64,000 nucleotides of DNA from Limnoperna fortunei (lineage: Eukaryota; Mollusca; Bivalvia; Mytilida; Modiolidae). Each line of letters starts with the position of its first letter. The first letter of the stretch is position 1. Below are positions 49,921 through 61,419 of this stretch, piece by piece. The notes under the pieces are model-generated. The model was not told the origin of the DNA. It was given only the letters and a program-made list of their open reading frames with translations, and did no database searches. The translations under genes and the position numbers were made by a program. Location of the stretch: assembly GCA_944474755.1 (NCBI GenBank), contig OX104114.1, positions 47,185,070-47,249,069 of the forward strand, in the 5' to 3' direction.

Positions 49921-51342
49921 TCTTAAGATTGGGTCTGTTAATTCATAAGTAGCAATAACAGTTTTGGATAGGTCAGATGCAGACTGATACAATTACAAAA
50001 TAAAAATAATATAGTTGTCTAATGAAAATAATTATAATAACACTACTATATACAAATAAAACATAAGGAACGCAATATTACGGTTTACAAAAGAGCTTCG
50101 TCAGTCTTTGACTATATATACACATTTTTGTTGTTTACTTTCCAGTTAGTAACTTGGGATGCTGTATAACCCTAAATAATTTTGTTGTTCACATTACTGT
50201 TATTAAGGACCATAAATATTTTGGACTTTAGTGCCTGTGGATTACGTTAGTTCAATCCATCAGCTTCTACATTTTTAAATTGATGTGTCCAAAATGTATC
50301 TCGAAGTCTTGGTTGATGTATCTCACTTTGGGTTTTGTTCGATAATTTGAAATTTTACAGCATCAACAAAGTGGCCTTAGTTTTAAGGCGACAAGTTAAT
50401 TGACAATTCTCGTTTTTGTGAAAATGGAGCGATGATTGTTAAGTCGCATATTGCAAACTGTCTCTGTTCTCCAACATACTGGATCTTACAAGTTCCACAG
50501 GTCAATATGCAAATACAATGCTGCATTTACACGAACAATTAGATCATATTATGAAGCTTTCGTTAGTTATTGTGCTTCGAAATGTGAAATCAACGTTTGC
50601 AGCTTTACAGCATTTACAAATGTTACGAACCCATAAGTTGTCGCCACCAGGTTTTGAGGGATGGTTCTTTTCACTCTATCATTTGCAATAGTGGCTATTA
50701 CTAGTGCATATTATTATTAACATGTCTCTGTTGGAACTTATTTTAATTTGATTTGAAATTACACTTATCCATCACCAAACAGGATGTTGTTCAGACACTG
50801 TTGCATAACGTTCAGAATAATTATAAAAAGATCAAATTGTAACAATTAAATGTAAATTGCTTTCTGTAATAAAAACTCTTCAAAGAGAGCGTTTATTCTC
50901 TAAAGCTAAAAATAATAAGTATATTGCTGATTAAAGTTTCAATAGTGCATACAATTATTCTTAATATTAAATGAACAATTATCAAGTTATATTATGTCTC
51001 TGCATGTTGATCTAGTTAAATTATATCTATTTATATTATCCCTTTACAAATCCAACATATAAACAACAATATTATGCAATAAAGATACAATAAAGATGTC
51101 AACATGTACAGTTCGAGATTTGATTATACTTTTTGTGCGTGGTATATAAATCCTTAATATAAGTTTTTTTATTGCATGTGCGCATCGTGTCTAGGGAAAA
51201 TGATGACTTAACATAAGAATGCGGTTGTTGTACAATTTTATCATTTTACGCAGTATACAACAATTTTTTACAAAAAAATACGAGGCATGTGATTCAAATA
51301 AACCGCAACTATAAAGCAAACATCCGGTTGGCAACACCTGAC
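49921..51342. other. Intergenic, nothing recognised
   Basis: The ORF 50436-50636 has no domain. No repeat was clearly assigned. Confidence 0.3.
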
Positions 51343-51350
51343 TATAAATA
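51343..51350 (+). promoter_or_regulatory. TATA box of the WAP-peptide gene
   Basis: TATAAATA, 194 bp before the start codon. A transcription start about 30 bp downstream would give a 5' UTR of roughly 170 nt, possibly with a short intron, as a T-rich tract and AG precede 51480. Confidence 0.5.
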
Positions 51351-51543
51351 TCGACTCGTCAGTAATCGTTTGTCGAATTTCAAAGCTGAAAGCGAAAAGT
51401 TCACATACTATTAAATTACATTTATTTTTAGTAAGAGGATAAGACGACAGATAGATTGCTGACTGTGTTGCCTTTTTGTAGAAGGACCTAAAGTAATATT
51501 TGATTTTTAACGGAGATATAAATTTTAAATATTTGATTCCGAT

Positions 51544-52847
51544 ATGCTGAAGCTGTATTTGATCATCCTTTTAGTAACATGCGCTCTATTTCAAGGCAGT
51601 GCAGAAGCTAGTAAGTATTACATAATTTCCAATCAACTAAGAGCCTGAAAAAACTAAGACATTGAGAGGTTATTGTTTGTTTATTTCGTGTCTTCAGAGT
51701 ATTTTGATCTGACTTCATTACTGACAGTAAGGATGCTGAATTTGGAGCAATTGGCGTGATCAATTTTTTTATATGTTTTCTGACCAGTATTGTACTTTTA
51801 GGCCACCAAATGCCATTACAAATGAGGAGGTGGATTTGTATAAAAATCGACTTTATGTTATATTAAACAATAAGGGTTTGGGGTTTAGTGGCTGCTGTAG
51901 TATAACTTAAGCATCGAACAGTATGTTGACAGGCGTATAGTTAAAATCTGAGAACGTCCTATTGTGGACGGCGGAAATATTTCATTTTAAATGCAATAAT
52001 ACAGTGTTCTGATATGAATCTAGCAAAAAATATACTCCCCAAAACACGTTTGCAATATGCGAAAAAAAAAATAACTTACTACATTTAAATGTTTTAGTTT
52101 ACCATATTACAGTCTATCACGTTCAGATGACGTCACTTGACGATGGTTCTGATTCAGCACTACACTGAATTGTACGATATCAAATATTCAGTTGATAAAC
52201 ATCGCTCTAATTAACACTTTATTTTTGTATTAGGATGTATTAAGTCGTGTCCTCAACCAATGGGTTTTGGGATATGTGTTGAATTATGCGGAAGTGGCTG
52301 TGGACCTGGTATGATGTGTTGTTCAAATGGGTGTGGACATGTCTGTAAAAAGCCAGTTATAAGTAAGTAGTTATATTAGAAACCCAAAGTCACCAAATGT
52401 GCACATCGCTTAGCAAGAAACGCGAACCAATAGAATACGGAGTCCAAAGGTTGGAACTGGATTACACATATTCAGAATGTTAGGCCTTCAAAAGGCAGAC
52501 AAGTGAATTATGTTATTATTAATTTTTATTGCAATATATACCCAAAATATATTGTGTTTGTTTCTTTTTATATAATATATAAAATATATAAAACAACACA
52601 ATATACCCACCTACTAACAAACTAATGCGTTTTTTTGCTAACACTATGTGTAATACAAACTAAAAGTGTTGTTTGAAAACAGTAAAATATAGCTGAAAAC
52701 TTTGGCCACAGAGAACACTTTCTCACTGAATCAGAATATACGTTTCAAATTTACCAAAAAGAAATGTAATCACTGTTGTACAACTACATAAAATCTAAAA
52801 GGGTTTTCATCGACTATTTTTTTTTTTTTATTTTAGAGTGTTTTTAA
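51544..52847 (+). CDS. Secreted WAP-type cysteine-rich peptide, three exons, 68 aa
   Basis: Exons 51544-51610, 52234-52362 and 52837-52847 have GTAAGT donors, T-rich AG acceptors and matching phases. Exon 1 encodes a signal peptide ([19 protein letters not shown]). Exon 2 carries the whey acidic protein pattern: [15 protein letters not shown], then [16 protein letters not shown]. These eight cysteines are in four-disulfide-core order. An extra cysteine precedes the core (RCIKSC), and exon 3 adds KCF before TAA, giving ten in total. Without exon 3 the count would be nine, which favours the three-exon reading. WAP proteins are secreted, often as protease inhibitors, antimicrobials or shell-matrix proteins (perlwapin); which applies here is unknown. 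If exon 2 is not spliced at 52362 it ends at TAG 52368-52370. Confidence 0.85.
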
Positions 52848-53149
52848 CAGACCAAGACGGAGTCGAACTTATTACTTTTGAGTCTTCTGCATGAATGCAT
52901 TAATTTTTCCCCCAATGCCTCTAGAGTCGTCGATGGCCATCAGAAGATATTTATGACTGCATATTGCAAATAACGTAAAGTTGAAAATACTAGCTACCTT
53001 TCTGTACCTTTGAAATTATAATTGAAAGTAAAAACACATTGGTTGTTTTCTTGAATTGGATATAAAATTTGCATACATGAACATGTTAATTAATAAGGTA
53101 TATTTGATATTTCATCACTCTTGATATCAGTGAGATGGTATCCATCTCT
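52848..53149. other. Downstream of the WAP gene, nothing recognised
   Basis: Probably 3' UTR and spacer; no clear poly(A) hexamer was fixed. Confidence 0.3.
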
Positions 53150-53570
53150 TGGCCCCTCTGTCAAAAGGTTGTGATTAGAAAATTGTCAGAACAGATGCCC
53201 GTACACGAATTGTCATTCAAAAAGCAGTAATGTTACCTTAAATACAAAGTTCAAGGTCAAGTGTCACAAGCATGGTATGGGACGCGTCGACTTGAAATGA
53301 TCTAAATACATGCCAAATATTAAATGCCTACCTCAAAAGAGAAAAACAAGGTTACAACCGAGACACATACTTATCATTCAGAAAGCAATTGTGTGACCTT
53401 GCTGTCAAAGTTCGAGTTCAAAGGTCATTAAACATTGTATGCGAGACATTGCCTTAAAATGATTTACCCACATGCCAAGTATTAAACGCCTACCTCTAAA
53501 GGGGAAAAAGTAATAGCCCGGACATGGTTACTTTTTGACGGACGGTCTTAGGGCGTCCACATTCAGTAGC
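53150..53570 (-). repeat. About 160-bp tandem repeat ending in GACGGACGG
   Basis: Two imperfect units share TCATTCARAAAGCA, AAAGTTC..GTTCAAAGGTCA-like, TGCCAA.TATTAAA.GCCTACCTC and AAAAACAAGGTTAC/AAAAAGTAATAGCC phrases, spaced about 160 bp. The sequence ends TACTTTTTGACGGACGG. In reverse complement it therefore starts with CCGTCCGTC, like the other hairpin-headed repeats. Confidence 0.7.
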
Positions 53571-53574
53571 TGGA

Positions 53575-54235
53575 CCCTACTTAAATCCCCGAACCTCTTT
53601 CATCTCAAGCCAGTTCAGATACTCAGACCTAATATCGTATGAAACAGTAGATGATATAATCAAGAGAACACAATTACAAAGCATTGCCAACAGACAACAC
53701 AAGAACACAACAAGCAACAAACACTTGAAATTATTTACATGTACATCTCTAAAGAAGGGATTATAGGATGTAAGCATGTCCTGCTTCTCTGAAAGCACTC
53801 TCAGTGTTTCTTATAGTCCATATTAGTGCGATTTAAATGCCAAGTAGACAATTTATACATTTGCCATTAAAAATTACTAGCGTAGCTTTGCTTGTGTGTG
53901 AAATTCTAATGAACTATGCGTTTTTGTGTTTAATGGATAATTTGAAACATGTAAACATGAAATAACAATGATATTTTGGATTATTAATTTCATCTTGCAC
54001 TGAATTGCTTCCAGTCTAAGCCATTTCAGATATTAGATTGAATATTTAAGCAAGTCGGAAGATATCGAGATGAAATCAAGAGAAAATAACCGAAATACTA
54101 AATTAAAATCAATGGCAAACAGAAAACTTACGAGAGTAAAGTAACAAACACTCAAAATTAACAATGAAGGATTGATATCAAGTGAGCATATCCTGGTTCA
54201 TTATTGACATCGGTCATATTACTTAAAGTCAAAAT
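53575..54235. repeat. Diverged pair of direct repeats
   Basis: 53575-53810 and about 54005-54235 share CAG..C.AGCCA.TTCAGATA, AATCAAGAGAA, GGCAA/GCCAACAGA and AGCATRTCCTG-type phrases in the same order. A hydrophobic minus-strand ORF in the first copy (53577-53798) is broken in the second, so it is not considered a gene. Confidence 0.45.
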
Positions 54236-54409
54236 CGATGTGAGGTCACATACGAAAAGACACTAGAAGGTTAACCAACAATATCCAGCAGCATTTGTAT
54301 GAGAGATACCCCTTATATACGTCTTATATGACTTATATTATTCCATCTCCCAATGAAAAAAATATTATTCCATCTCCCAATGAAGAATATCTTAAACATT
54401 TATAGTTAA

Positions 54410-54453
54410 ACGCCACTGATGAGTCTTATGTAGACGAAACGCGCGTCTGGCGT
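54410..54453 (+). ncRNA. Hammerhead ribozyme motif (type I, short palindromic stem III)
   Basis: All core elements are present. Stem I is ACGCCA (54410-54415) paired with TGGCGT (54448-54453). CTGATGA lies at 54416-54422. Stem II is GTC/GAC around a TTATGTA loop. GAAA is at 54436-54439, and ACGCGCGT is followed by C at 54447, the predicted cleavage position. Stem III is self-complementary, allowing only two pairs within one molecule but eight between two copies, as in hammerheads known to act as dimers. Such motifs are known in Penelope-like elements and animal retrozymes. A single copy is seen here, so cleavage in this locus is unproven. Confidence 0.88.
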
Positions 54454-54653
54454 AATGAATTTGTCACCTTGATAATTTTGATTACATCTTGTTGGAATAT
54501 TTGAGCAAAGCCAAGTAACAGCACGGCACGTCCCCGGTTAGCGGACTGAGAAGCAACTATTAAAAAAGTTTTGGGTTCATTTAAAATGAGAAAGTTTAAG
54601 ATGAATATGTTATGATTGTTTACGTTATTTATTTATATTGACACTCAATGACT

Positions 54654-55020
54654 AAGGCCATTCGTTGGTCAGTCTGTGTCTAAATTTATGACAAGAAACA
54701 CCGTCATATGTATCGTTGCATAATCTTCTAGACTTGTATATTATTATTTTTTGTTTATGCTGTATCGTCATGTTTGTCGATCCGATACTAAATAAGTGTA
54801 CTGGTTCAGCAGCATTCTTTTAGACCCTTTATATATAAAGAAGAAGGCCATTAGTTGGTCGAAATGTGTTTTTAATTTTGACCAAAAAAATCGTCATTTG
54901 TATCTATGCATAATCTCCCAGACTTGTATATTATTATTTGTTTATGCTGCATCGTCATGTTTGTCGATCAGATACTTAGTAAGGATACTGATTGGTAGCT
55001 TCCTTTAGACTCTTCATATA
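54654..55020 (+). repeat. 190-bp direct duplication
   Basis: Copies start at AAGGCCATTCGTTGGTC (54654) and AAGGCCATTAGTTGGTC (54844). Both contain AGACTTGTATATTATTATT, GCATCGTCATGTTTGTCGAT-like and TTAGAC.CT phrases. Confidence 0.85.
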
Positions 55021-55574
55021 AAATTTTGAACTATACAACGTTACAAATGACGATGTTTTTGACAATATAAATCAATACAACAAATCAAAACGTCAACAAA
55101 TCAATTCAGTTACATCTTGAACTTTCTCAAATCTATACTGAACTTAAACTGGTGCATCACTACTTACGCGTTTATAACCAAAACCCAAAACATTCCACGC
55201 TGACGCATCTGGTACAACTTTAAATTATCATGCCTTCTTAATTTTAAAACGTTAATAAACTTGTTTTATATCATGTCATTTTCAGCCAAGATTGGATACA
55301 AATTTCCTATTATTAACCACTCTAAAACGAACTGCAATTCCCGGTAGCCATATGTAATGGGTTTTTCTCACCATCATTACGTGACGTAAAGATTAATCAT
55401 TTAGAATCTCAGTGGTGTTATTTTGTATTTAAAAAAAATCACAAGTAAGGTTTGAAAAGTTTATCAGATGGTATTTTTGTGTGTAAAATCGGCCCATAAC
55501 TGACTGGGTCCCTCGTGAAAGGGTTTTCGAGCAATAGCAATTTGAAACACTTCTTAAATTTTGTAGTTTTTTTC
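55021..55574. other. Intergenic, nothing recognised
   Basis: No supported gene. Confidence 0.3.
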
Positions 55575-55735
55575 ACACGGACAATGAAATTACCGATGGT
55601 TTCTGTACGTTACTGCCAGGTTTTCTGCATGGACACTAATATTACCGATGGTTTCAAAGTGGTCTAGCCATGTTTTTTGCACAAACATTGACATTACGAT
55701 AATTTCTGTGCATTACAACCAGGTGTTCCACAATT
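55575..55735. repeat. About 52-bp tandem repeat, three units
   Basis: Units start near 55575, 55628 and 55680 with CAC/CATGGACA.T. They share ATTACCGATGGTTTC and a CCAGGTTTT-like end. Confidence 0.75.
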
Positions 55736-56440
55736 CGCAACAAGTTTACACCTCTGTTTGAACAGTGTAGCTAAATAGAGCTTAAAACTAATTTTCTATT
55801 TAAGAACAACAGTTTTACGTGTTCTGGGGCGTTTTTAAGTTCAGTTGCAAATACAAATCTTGGGAATAAAAAAAATTATAAAAGTGAACACCTGTTATAA
55901 AAACCAAACGAAGAACAGTTAATAAAAGACGATATAAATCTAGAATTAACACAGCAATAACTCAATAAACTGGTAAAATTATTTTGCAAGATATCAATAT
56001 TAAAACGTAAATTACCCAACAAAGAAGGACAACTCATTTATCATGCAATACAACAGCAACTCGTATGTTTATATGTTTATTTGTATCCTAAATCTTAATG
56101 GTAAATTAAAATATATAGGCATCCTAGGTTCAAACAATATACAAAATGTCCGATTCGTACCGACATTTAGGACAATTTTTGATTGTATTTTTAAAAAATT
56201 ATCTCTTGTTTGTGTAAACTATGCAATTTCAAATTTCGAAATAAAATGCACCATTATTTTGATATTACAACTTCATTAAAAGCACATGACGAGGTCTAGT
56301 AAAAGAAATAACAACTGCCTATACTTCTACCTTTTAGCAGGGACTATCTATACTATATAGTATATACTGTCCCTGCTTTTAGGAACCATATTGTGTCTTA
56401 ATTTTGTTTTGTTTTTATTTCCCTACATACTAAAAATTTG
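55736..56440. other. Intergenic, nothing recognised
   Basis: Only a short near-palindrome, AGCAGGGACTATCTATACTA with TAGTATATACTGTCCCTGCT, at about 56337-56378, plus short ORFs. Confidence 0.4.
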
Positions 56441-56720
56441 AAATGCCACTGGAAAATTATTGGCTATGGGTAGGGACGGCAAATGTAGCCTTTTGTAGTG
56501 GCTACAAAGAGCCTACTCTTATCGACATCTACAAAGGGGTCCTAAACGTGCAAGTAGCGTCGTACTCTCAAACACGCACTCATTGTGGTCTGCGGTCAGG
56601 CTTTCCGTATTATGACAACCCCCAAACGAGAGGCATCCTCTATGCGCCACCTAGGGACACGCTACATGCAGCTGTGGACGGAGCCCTGTGAACCCTCACA
56701 TTATGGTCCCAGTCATGAAT
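56441..56720 (-). mobile_element. SINE, family 2, diverged copy, minus strand
   Basis: Minus-strand relative of 26744-27160, with the TGGTCCTTTGTAGA-like, GTGGCTACAAAGAGCCTAC and GTCAGGCTTTCCGTATTATG landmarks on the + strand. The 3' tail is missing. Confidence 0.75.
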
Positions 56721-57344
56721 TAAGCATTTCTAAAAATCATACAGACCGTATAAAGTTATAATTCGTGGAGAAAATACACGACTTTGTTTTATTTTGAATT
56801 TAAAAAAGATTCTTTTGCAGGTATTAACATGTCAATAAATTGCTCCAACATTAGAATTTTGACGTTCCCTCATTGTAACATCTTTGTAAATACAAAAACG
56901 TGTTCAAATAAGCATGCTTCCAATTAACACCTCCTTTCATTATTTTTACAGTCAGATAAAACTCAATAATTTCTACTCTTATTCTGACATAATTAATATA
57001 AGAAATATATTTGAATGATTTATCATACTATTATACTTTGAAGATTTTATTTCAATGATTCCTTTGTAAGCATAAGATGGTCCATATAATCGTATATAGA
57101 CCGGCCGGAGTATATGGACCGGCTGTGGATAAAATGTATATTGGATTTACACATCTGTCCGAAAAACACAAATAACCAAATATGTGATTAGTAATCACAG
57201 TGATGATTATTTACGACAAGTAACTGATATGCAAAATGAGTATTCAGAAAAATAATAACCTAAAATGATCAGTCATGACAGTACATGATGTGCATATGGA
57301 GCAAATAAGTGAGCATAGAAGCTTACAAAAAGTTCAAGTATAAT
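56721..57344. other. Intergenic, nothing recognised
   Basis: Contains a partial TATATGGACCGGC-type phrase at about 57085-57125 that resembles the arm of the next palindrome. Confidence 0.4.
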
Positions 57345-57498
57345 ATAGTTCATGACACACCGGGTCATATGGCAGTATATGGACCGGTTGGTGGCCCCAA
57401 ACAATATATGGACCTCAGCTGCGCTTCAGTCCATATAAATTTTTGGGGCCACCAACCGGTCCATATACTGCCATATGGCCCTTAGTATCATGAACTAT
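57345..57498. repeat. Long palindrome (foldback element)
   Basis: Left arm ATAGTTCATGA, GTCATATGGCAGTATATGG, ACCGGTTGGTGGCCCCAAA. The right arm is its inverse and ends TCATGAACTAT. The centre holds a smaller fold, TATATGGAC-CTCAGCTGCGCTTCAG-TCCATATA. Confidence 0.88.
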
Positions 57499-57859
57499 TT
57501 GTTAAATATAATTTTGTTGTTAAACATTCAAAGATATAAGAGACCTATGTTATTTTCCTTGTGGAAGATTGTCCTCCCTTTCCAGATTACAGATTGTGCA
57601 AGAGTAGCAATAAAACTTGAGCTGATCTTATATTGTTTCAGTATCATTGTATATAGTATAAGGTTGGAAATGAAAATTGTAATTTGAATGGAATATAACT
57701 AAATTTCTATCAGATCAATTCAATGCTCTTCTTTGATATCAGAGGAACTGTGCCCTACAAAAGGTGCTTCCTAATCAAACTCCTTTTGATAAGACTCAAA
57801 TATCAATATTACAACAAACTACAAAAACTTCCCAGTGGCTTAAAAAAAATAATGAATGA

Positions 57860-58095
57860 GTGGTGTTTAATGTTCTTTCCAGTAATTTTTCAGCTAAATT
57901 ATGGTGTCCATTTTTATTGGTGGAGGCAGCCGGAATACCCAAAGAAAACCCACCGAACTTCAGCAGAAAAAATGACAATACTTGTCGATTCAATTAAGGC
58001 TGTAGTCGAGCACACCCTTCCTACAGTAAAGCTCAAACTGACGACCACAATAGAATACTTATATGCCAATAGTCACATTGCTGACAACATAAATG
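57860..58095 (-). mobile_element. tRNA-derived SINE, family 1, diverged copy
   Basis: On the + strand it keeps GTGTTTAATGTTCTTTCCAG, TTTTTCAGCTAAATTATGGTG and GGAGGCAGCCGGAATACCCA in family order. The tRNA-like head is worn. Confidence 0.7.
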
Positions 58096-58900
58096 GCTGA
58101 ATTCAGCCTTGTGTTTAATGTAAAATAACATAGTTGTGACACATGTACATGTATTTAAATGATGCGAGACAAAACCTTACAAAATTCCAAGTTAATTAAT
58201 AATCCAACAGAATAAGACAAGTGATATTACAGAATATTAAAGACATATTTACAAAATAAAGTCATGATTGTAGCTTAAATCTCCAGAAATAAGGGTACAC
58301 TGGTAATACATTCATTTTTTCTAATTAAATCATAACACACCAAATAAAATCAGAGCATATATCTTGAATACTATGAAACTGTTATTCATATCCTCAGTAG
58401 ATTACAAGATTTTCATACATCAAGAAACAATATTTTACTTTATTATTGATTAACAGCTGATCACAAAAGTTAAAAAACATCACATGCAAGTAAAATAGAT
58501 TAAAGTACCCTCCTAAATACTACATAGAAAAACTAGCTTGTCAACAATACTGTAAATTTATATGGCTCTGTATCCATCCAACACAAGATTTGTTAAATAA
58601 CCATCTGCTCCTCTGTAATAATAACGACAAATATTTCTATGAGAACCAAGCTACATACATATACATTTCTATTATGCAGCCTTATAAAAAGTTTAATACA
58701 TGTTTCACAATTACAAATTATTCTTGTCATATCAAATTCTAACAAAGTCAGGACCTGTCCTTAAAAATGTCAACACAAATAATTCTCTGTAGCTTTCAAC
58801 CCTGCTAGGCTAAGTCAGATTGGAAATTCACAGGCATTGAACTAATATATTACAACACTTAACTAATGCAACAACACAAAGGATATATAAACCCATAAAC
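58096..58900. other. Non-coding; possibly far 3' UTR of the minus-strand gene
   Basis: AT-rich with no ORF of note. Confidence 0.3.
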
Positions 58901-58919
58901 AGACTAACAATGAATCTAG

Positions 58920-60800
58920 GAGTGAAACCTTTGGTGCGTCAGCAGGATAAGTTATTTCTGCATCATAAGCCACACACATCAAGTTAGGTCAGAATCTGGG
59001 GTAAAGTACATTTAGAGACATGAAGACAAAACTATTGCAGCTGAAGTTTTGTAGTGGTCAATTGTGCGACACATACATTATACATGGAAAGGGGTGCATT
59101 GTATATAGGGGTAAAGGATAAAATGACAGGTAAAGAAATAAATGATGTTCCAGTTAACCTTGTTTTATAATAGACTCCAAAGTTACCATGTATCAATTCA
59201 GAAGCTCATGTCAACCGTAAAATATCTTTTAATTGTCAAGTCACCTTATAAACAATCAAATGATATTTTTTATATTGTCTTATTTTTTTACTGGTATTGG
59301 GAATGTTCTAATGCCTAGAGTAATCAATGTGAAATAAACACTATACCCATGTAATGCAAACACGACAATTAAAACATTAGAGATATATTTATAGGGCACT
59401 TATGAGTTATATATACATACTAATATTAAAAAATCAATTTTTTTAATCTATGTACATATATACATGACCTATAAATGATAAATAACTCAGGAAAAAATTT
59501 TTTTTATAACATTTTTGTATAACAAAACATTTCTGTGAATGGCTAGAGCTAAAAAATGCTTTTAATTACAGAAAGAATGTATACTAAATTGACCGTTTTA
59601 AATGATGAGAAAATAAACCATGTTAGGATTTTATATATAACTACTGAACAAATAATTCAATGGACTTTATGTTTACTGTTATCTACATTAAATACCATAT
59701 GTTTATCATAGACCGGTGTATAAAAAAAAATCACTTAAAACAAGGCGTGAAACTGTTTCATCAGGACAAGTTAATTCTGCATCATAAGCAATGTCTCAAA
59801 GTCATATTTACAGGCAAGAACCTTTAAGAATACAATGGACCAATGGCCTTTCTATGTTATTTTCCATATGGGGTACCCCTTTTCGATTATTATTTCGTTG
59901 AAAGACAAAGTTAATTTAATGTTAAATTAAGAGAGATTATTTATGTTAAAGAATAGGGGGTTTATTTGGTGTTATTAAAAATATAGGTTCGCATTGCTTT
60001 TCTGGCTGAAAAATGAAGGTCAAAAAGGGGGAGTCGCATTTTTTTCAAATTTCCTCGAGGTGCCCCTACGTATTCGAAATTTGATTTCTTCCTCCTAAAT
60101 GTGTATAAAACTCCTTTTTGTGTATTTTCATACCAAAGATTGCACTTCTTTCCAAAATATATTTACTTTAACAATCATTATTGACCAATCGCGTTTAACC
60201 TGACAGTTTTTTCACGCTTTACTTTGTGCTCATAAAATGGCCGCGCCCATACCGTTATGCAATAGTACATTGATACCTATAGACATGAGACAAAAATTAT
60301 TGCAGCTGGAGTGTAATACCAATCAACTTTGTGACACATACCTTAAACATGAACCAAGATTAATTGTATATAGGACAATAGCACACTTCAAGTAATCAAT
60401 GATGTTCCAGTCACCCTACTTTTGATCTACCATAGTTTAACTATCTACCAACAACCTCATGTCATTTGTAAAATTTCTTATTATTGTCAAAATCAGAGGT
60501 TTTGTTATACTGTCTCAATATTTTTTTTAATTTGCTATATTTTTTTTAAAATAAAATATTTGAAAGCAACCGAATGCCCAAAGCTATCAATGTCAAAAGA
60601 ATAATGTGCACATTGTCCTGTCTATTTAAATATAAACACACTACCCACATAAAATAATTATGTAAGTGATATATTTGTATAAGATATAACCTTTTAAAAA
60701 AATCTATGTACATATACATGATCTATAAATGATAAAATGATAAATAGCTGCTTGAAAAAATGTCTGGAATATTTTTACTTTAAGAAAACATTCCTTTCAA
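58920..60800. repeat. Diverged tandem duplication, second copy interrupted
   Basis: Copy one (about 58920-59640) and copy two (about 59740-60800) share CTGCATCATAAGC, ATTGCAGCTG.AG, TGCGACACATAC-like, GATGTTCCAGT, TCTATGTACATATA and CTATAAATGATAAA in order. The offset rises from about 818 bp to about 1265 bp between the first and second landmarks, showing an insertion of about 445 bp in copy two (about 59836-60280). The region may be 3' UTR of the gene at 61420-62416. Confidence 0.7.
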
Positions 60801-61419
60801 CACAAATGGTAAGTATTAAAAGATTGTTCAGTGGCATAAAGCTACTGTATGCATAAATCAACAGTTAAAGAGACATTTAAACATGTTTAAAACATGTTGA
60901 GATATGCACATTACATCTTGAACTACTGGACATATAATTCCATTGTAATTCTCAAGTTTACTGTAAAGTACAGAAAAAAGGTTTATTAGCACACAAGACA
61001 ATACTGTTTTATCAAAATATCATGTATAAACATTAAAATCTAACACACTTTATGGATAAACTATCAATTTTCATTATTGACAGATATCAATAATGTAGTG
61101 GCAATACCATAACAAGAGAACACAACTCCAGAATAGTGTCTGTACAATACCAAGACAACAAACTCTTTGCTATAACAAATGGACAGAATAGTGAGTGAAC
61201 AAATCTCTGTTTCATAACAAGACAACTTATTATTGACTGTATTATAAAAAGACAACAGAATAATATCTATACACAAACAGACAACAGAATAATAACTATG
61301 CACAAACAGACAACAAAACAGTGCCTGTTCTAAAAAACAATATTTTTACCAGCAAAAATAGTCATTGCAATAATGATAACAAGTTAAGCTGTTTGTGAAA
61401 AGTTGAGAAAACCCTTTAT

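Noticed and set aside
52234..52370. Two-exon WAP gene ending at TAG 52368-52370
   Set aside because: It would leave nine cysteines and requires ignoring a consensus GTAAGT donor; kept only as the alternative.
53577..53798. 73-aa minus-strand ORF with a hydrophobic segment
   Set aside because: It lies in a duplicated non-coding segment whose other copy has stops, and no splice or promoter signals were seen.
59836..60280. Insertion of about 445 bp as another copy of element A
   Set aside because: The length is similar and CCATATGG/GGTACCCC phrases occur, but the TIRs and the rest of the sequence do not match A.
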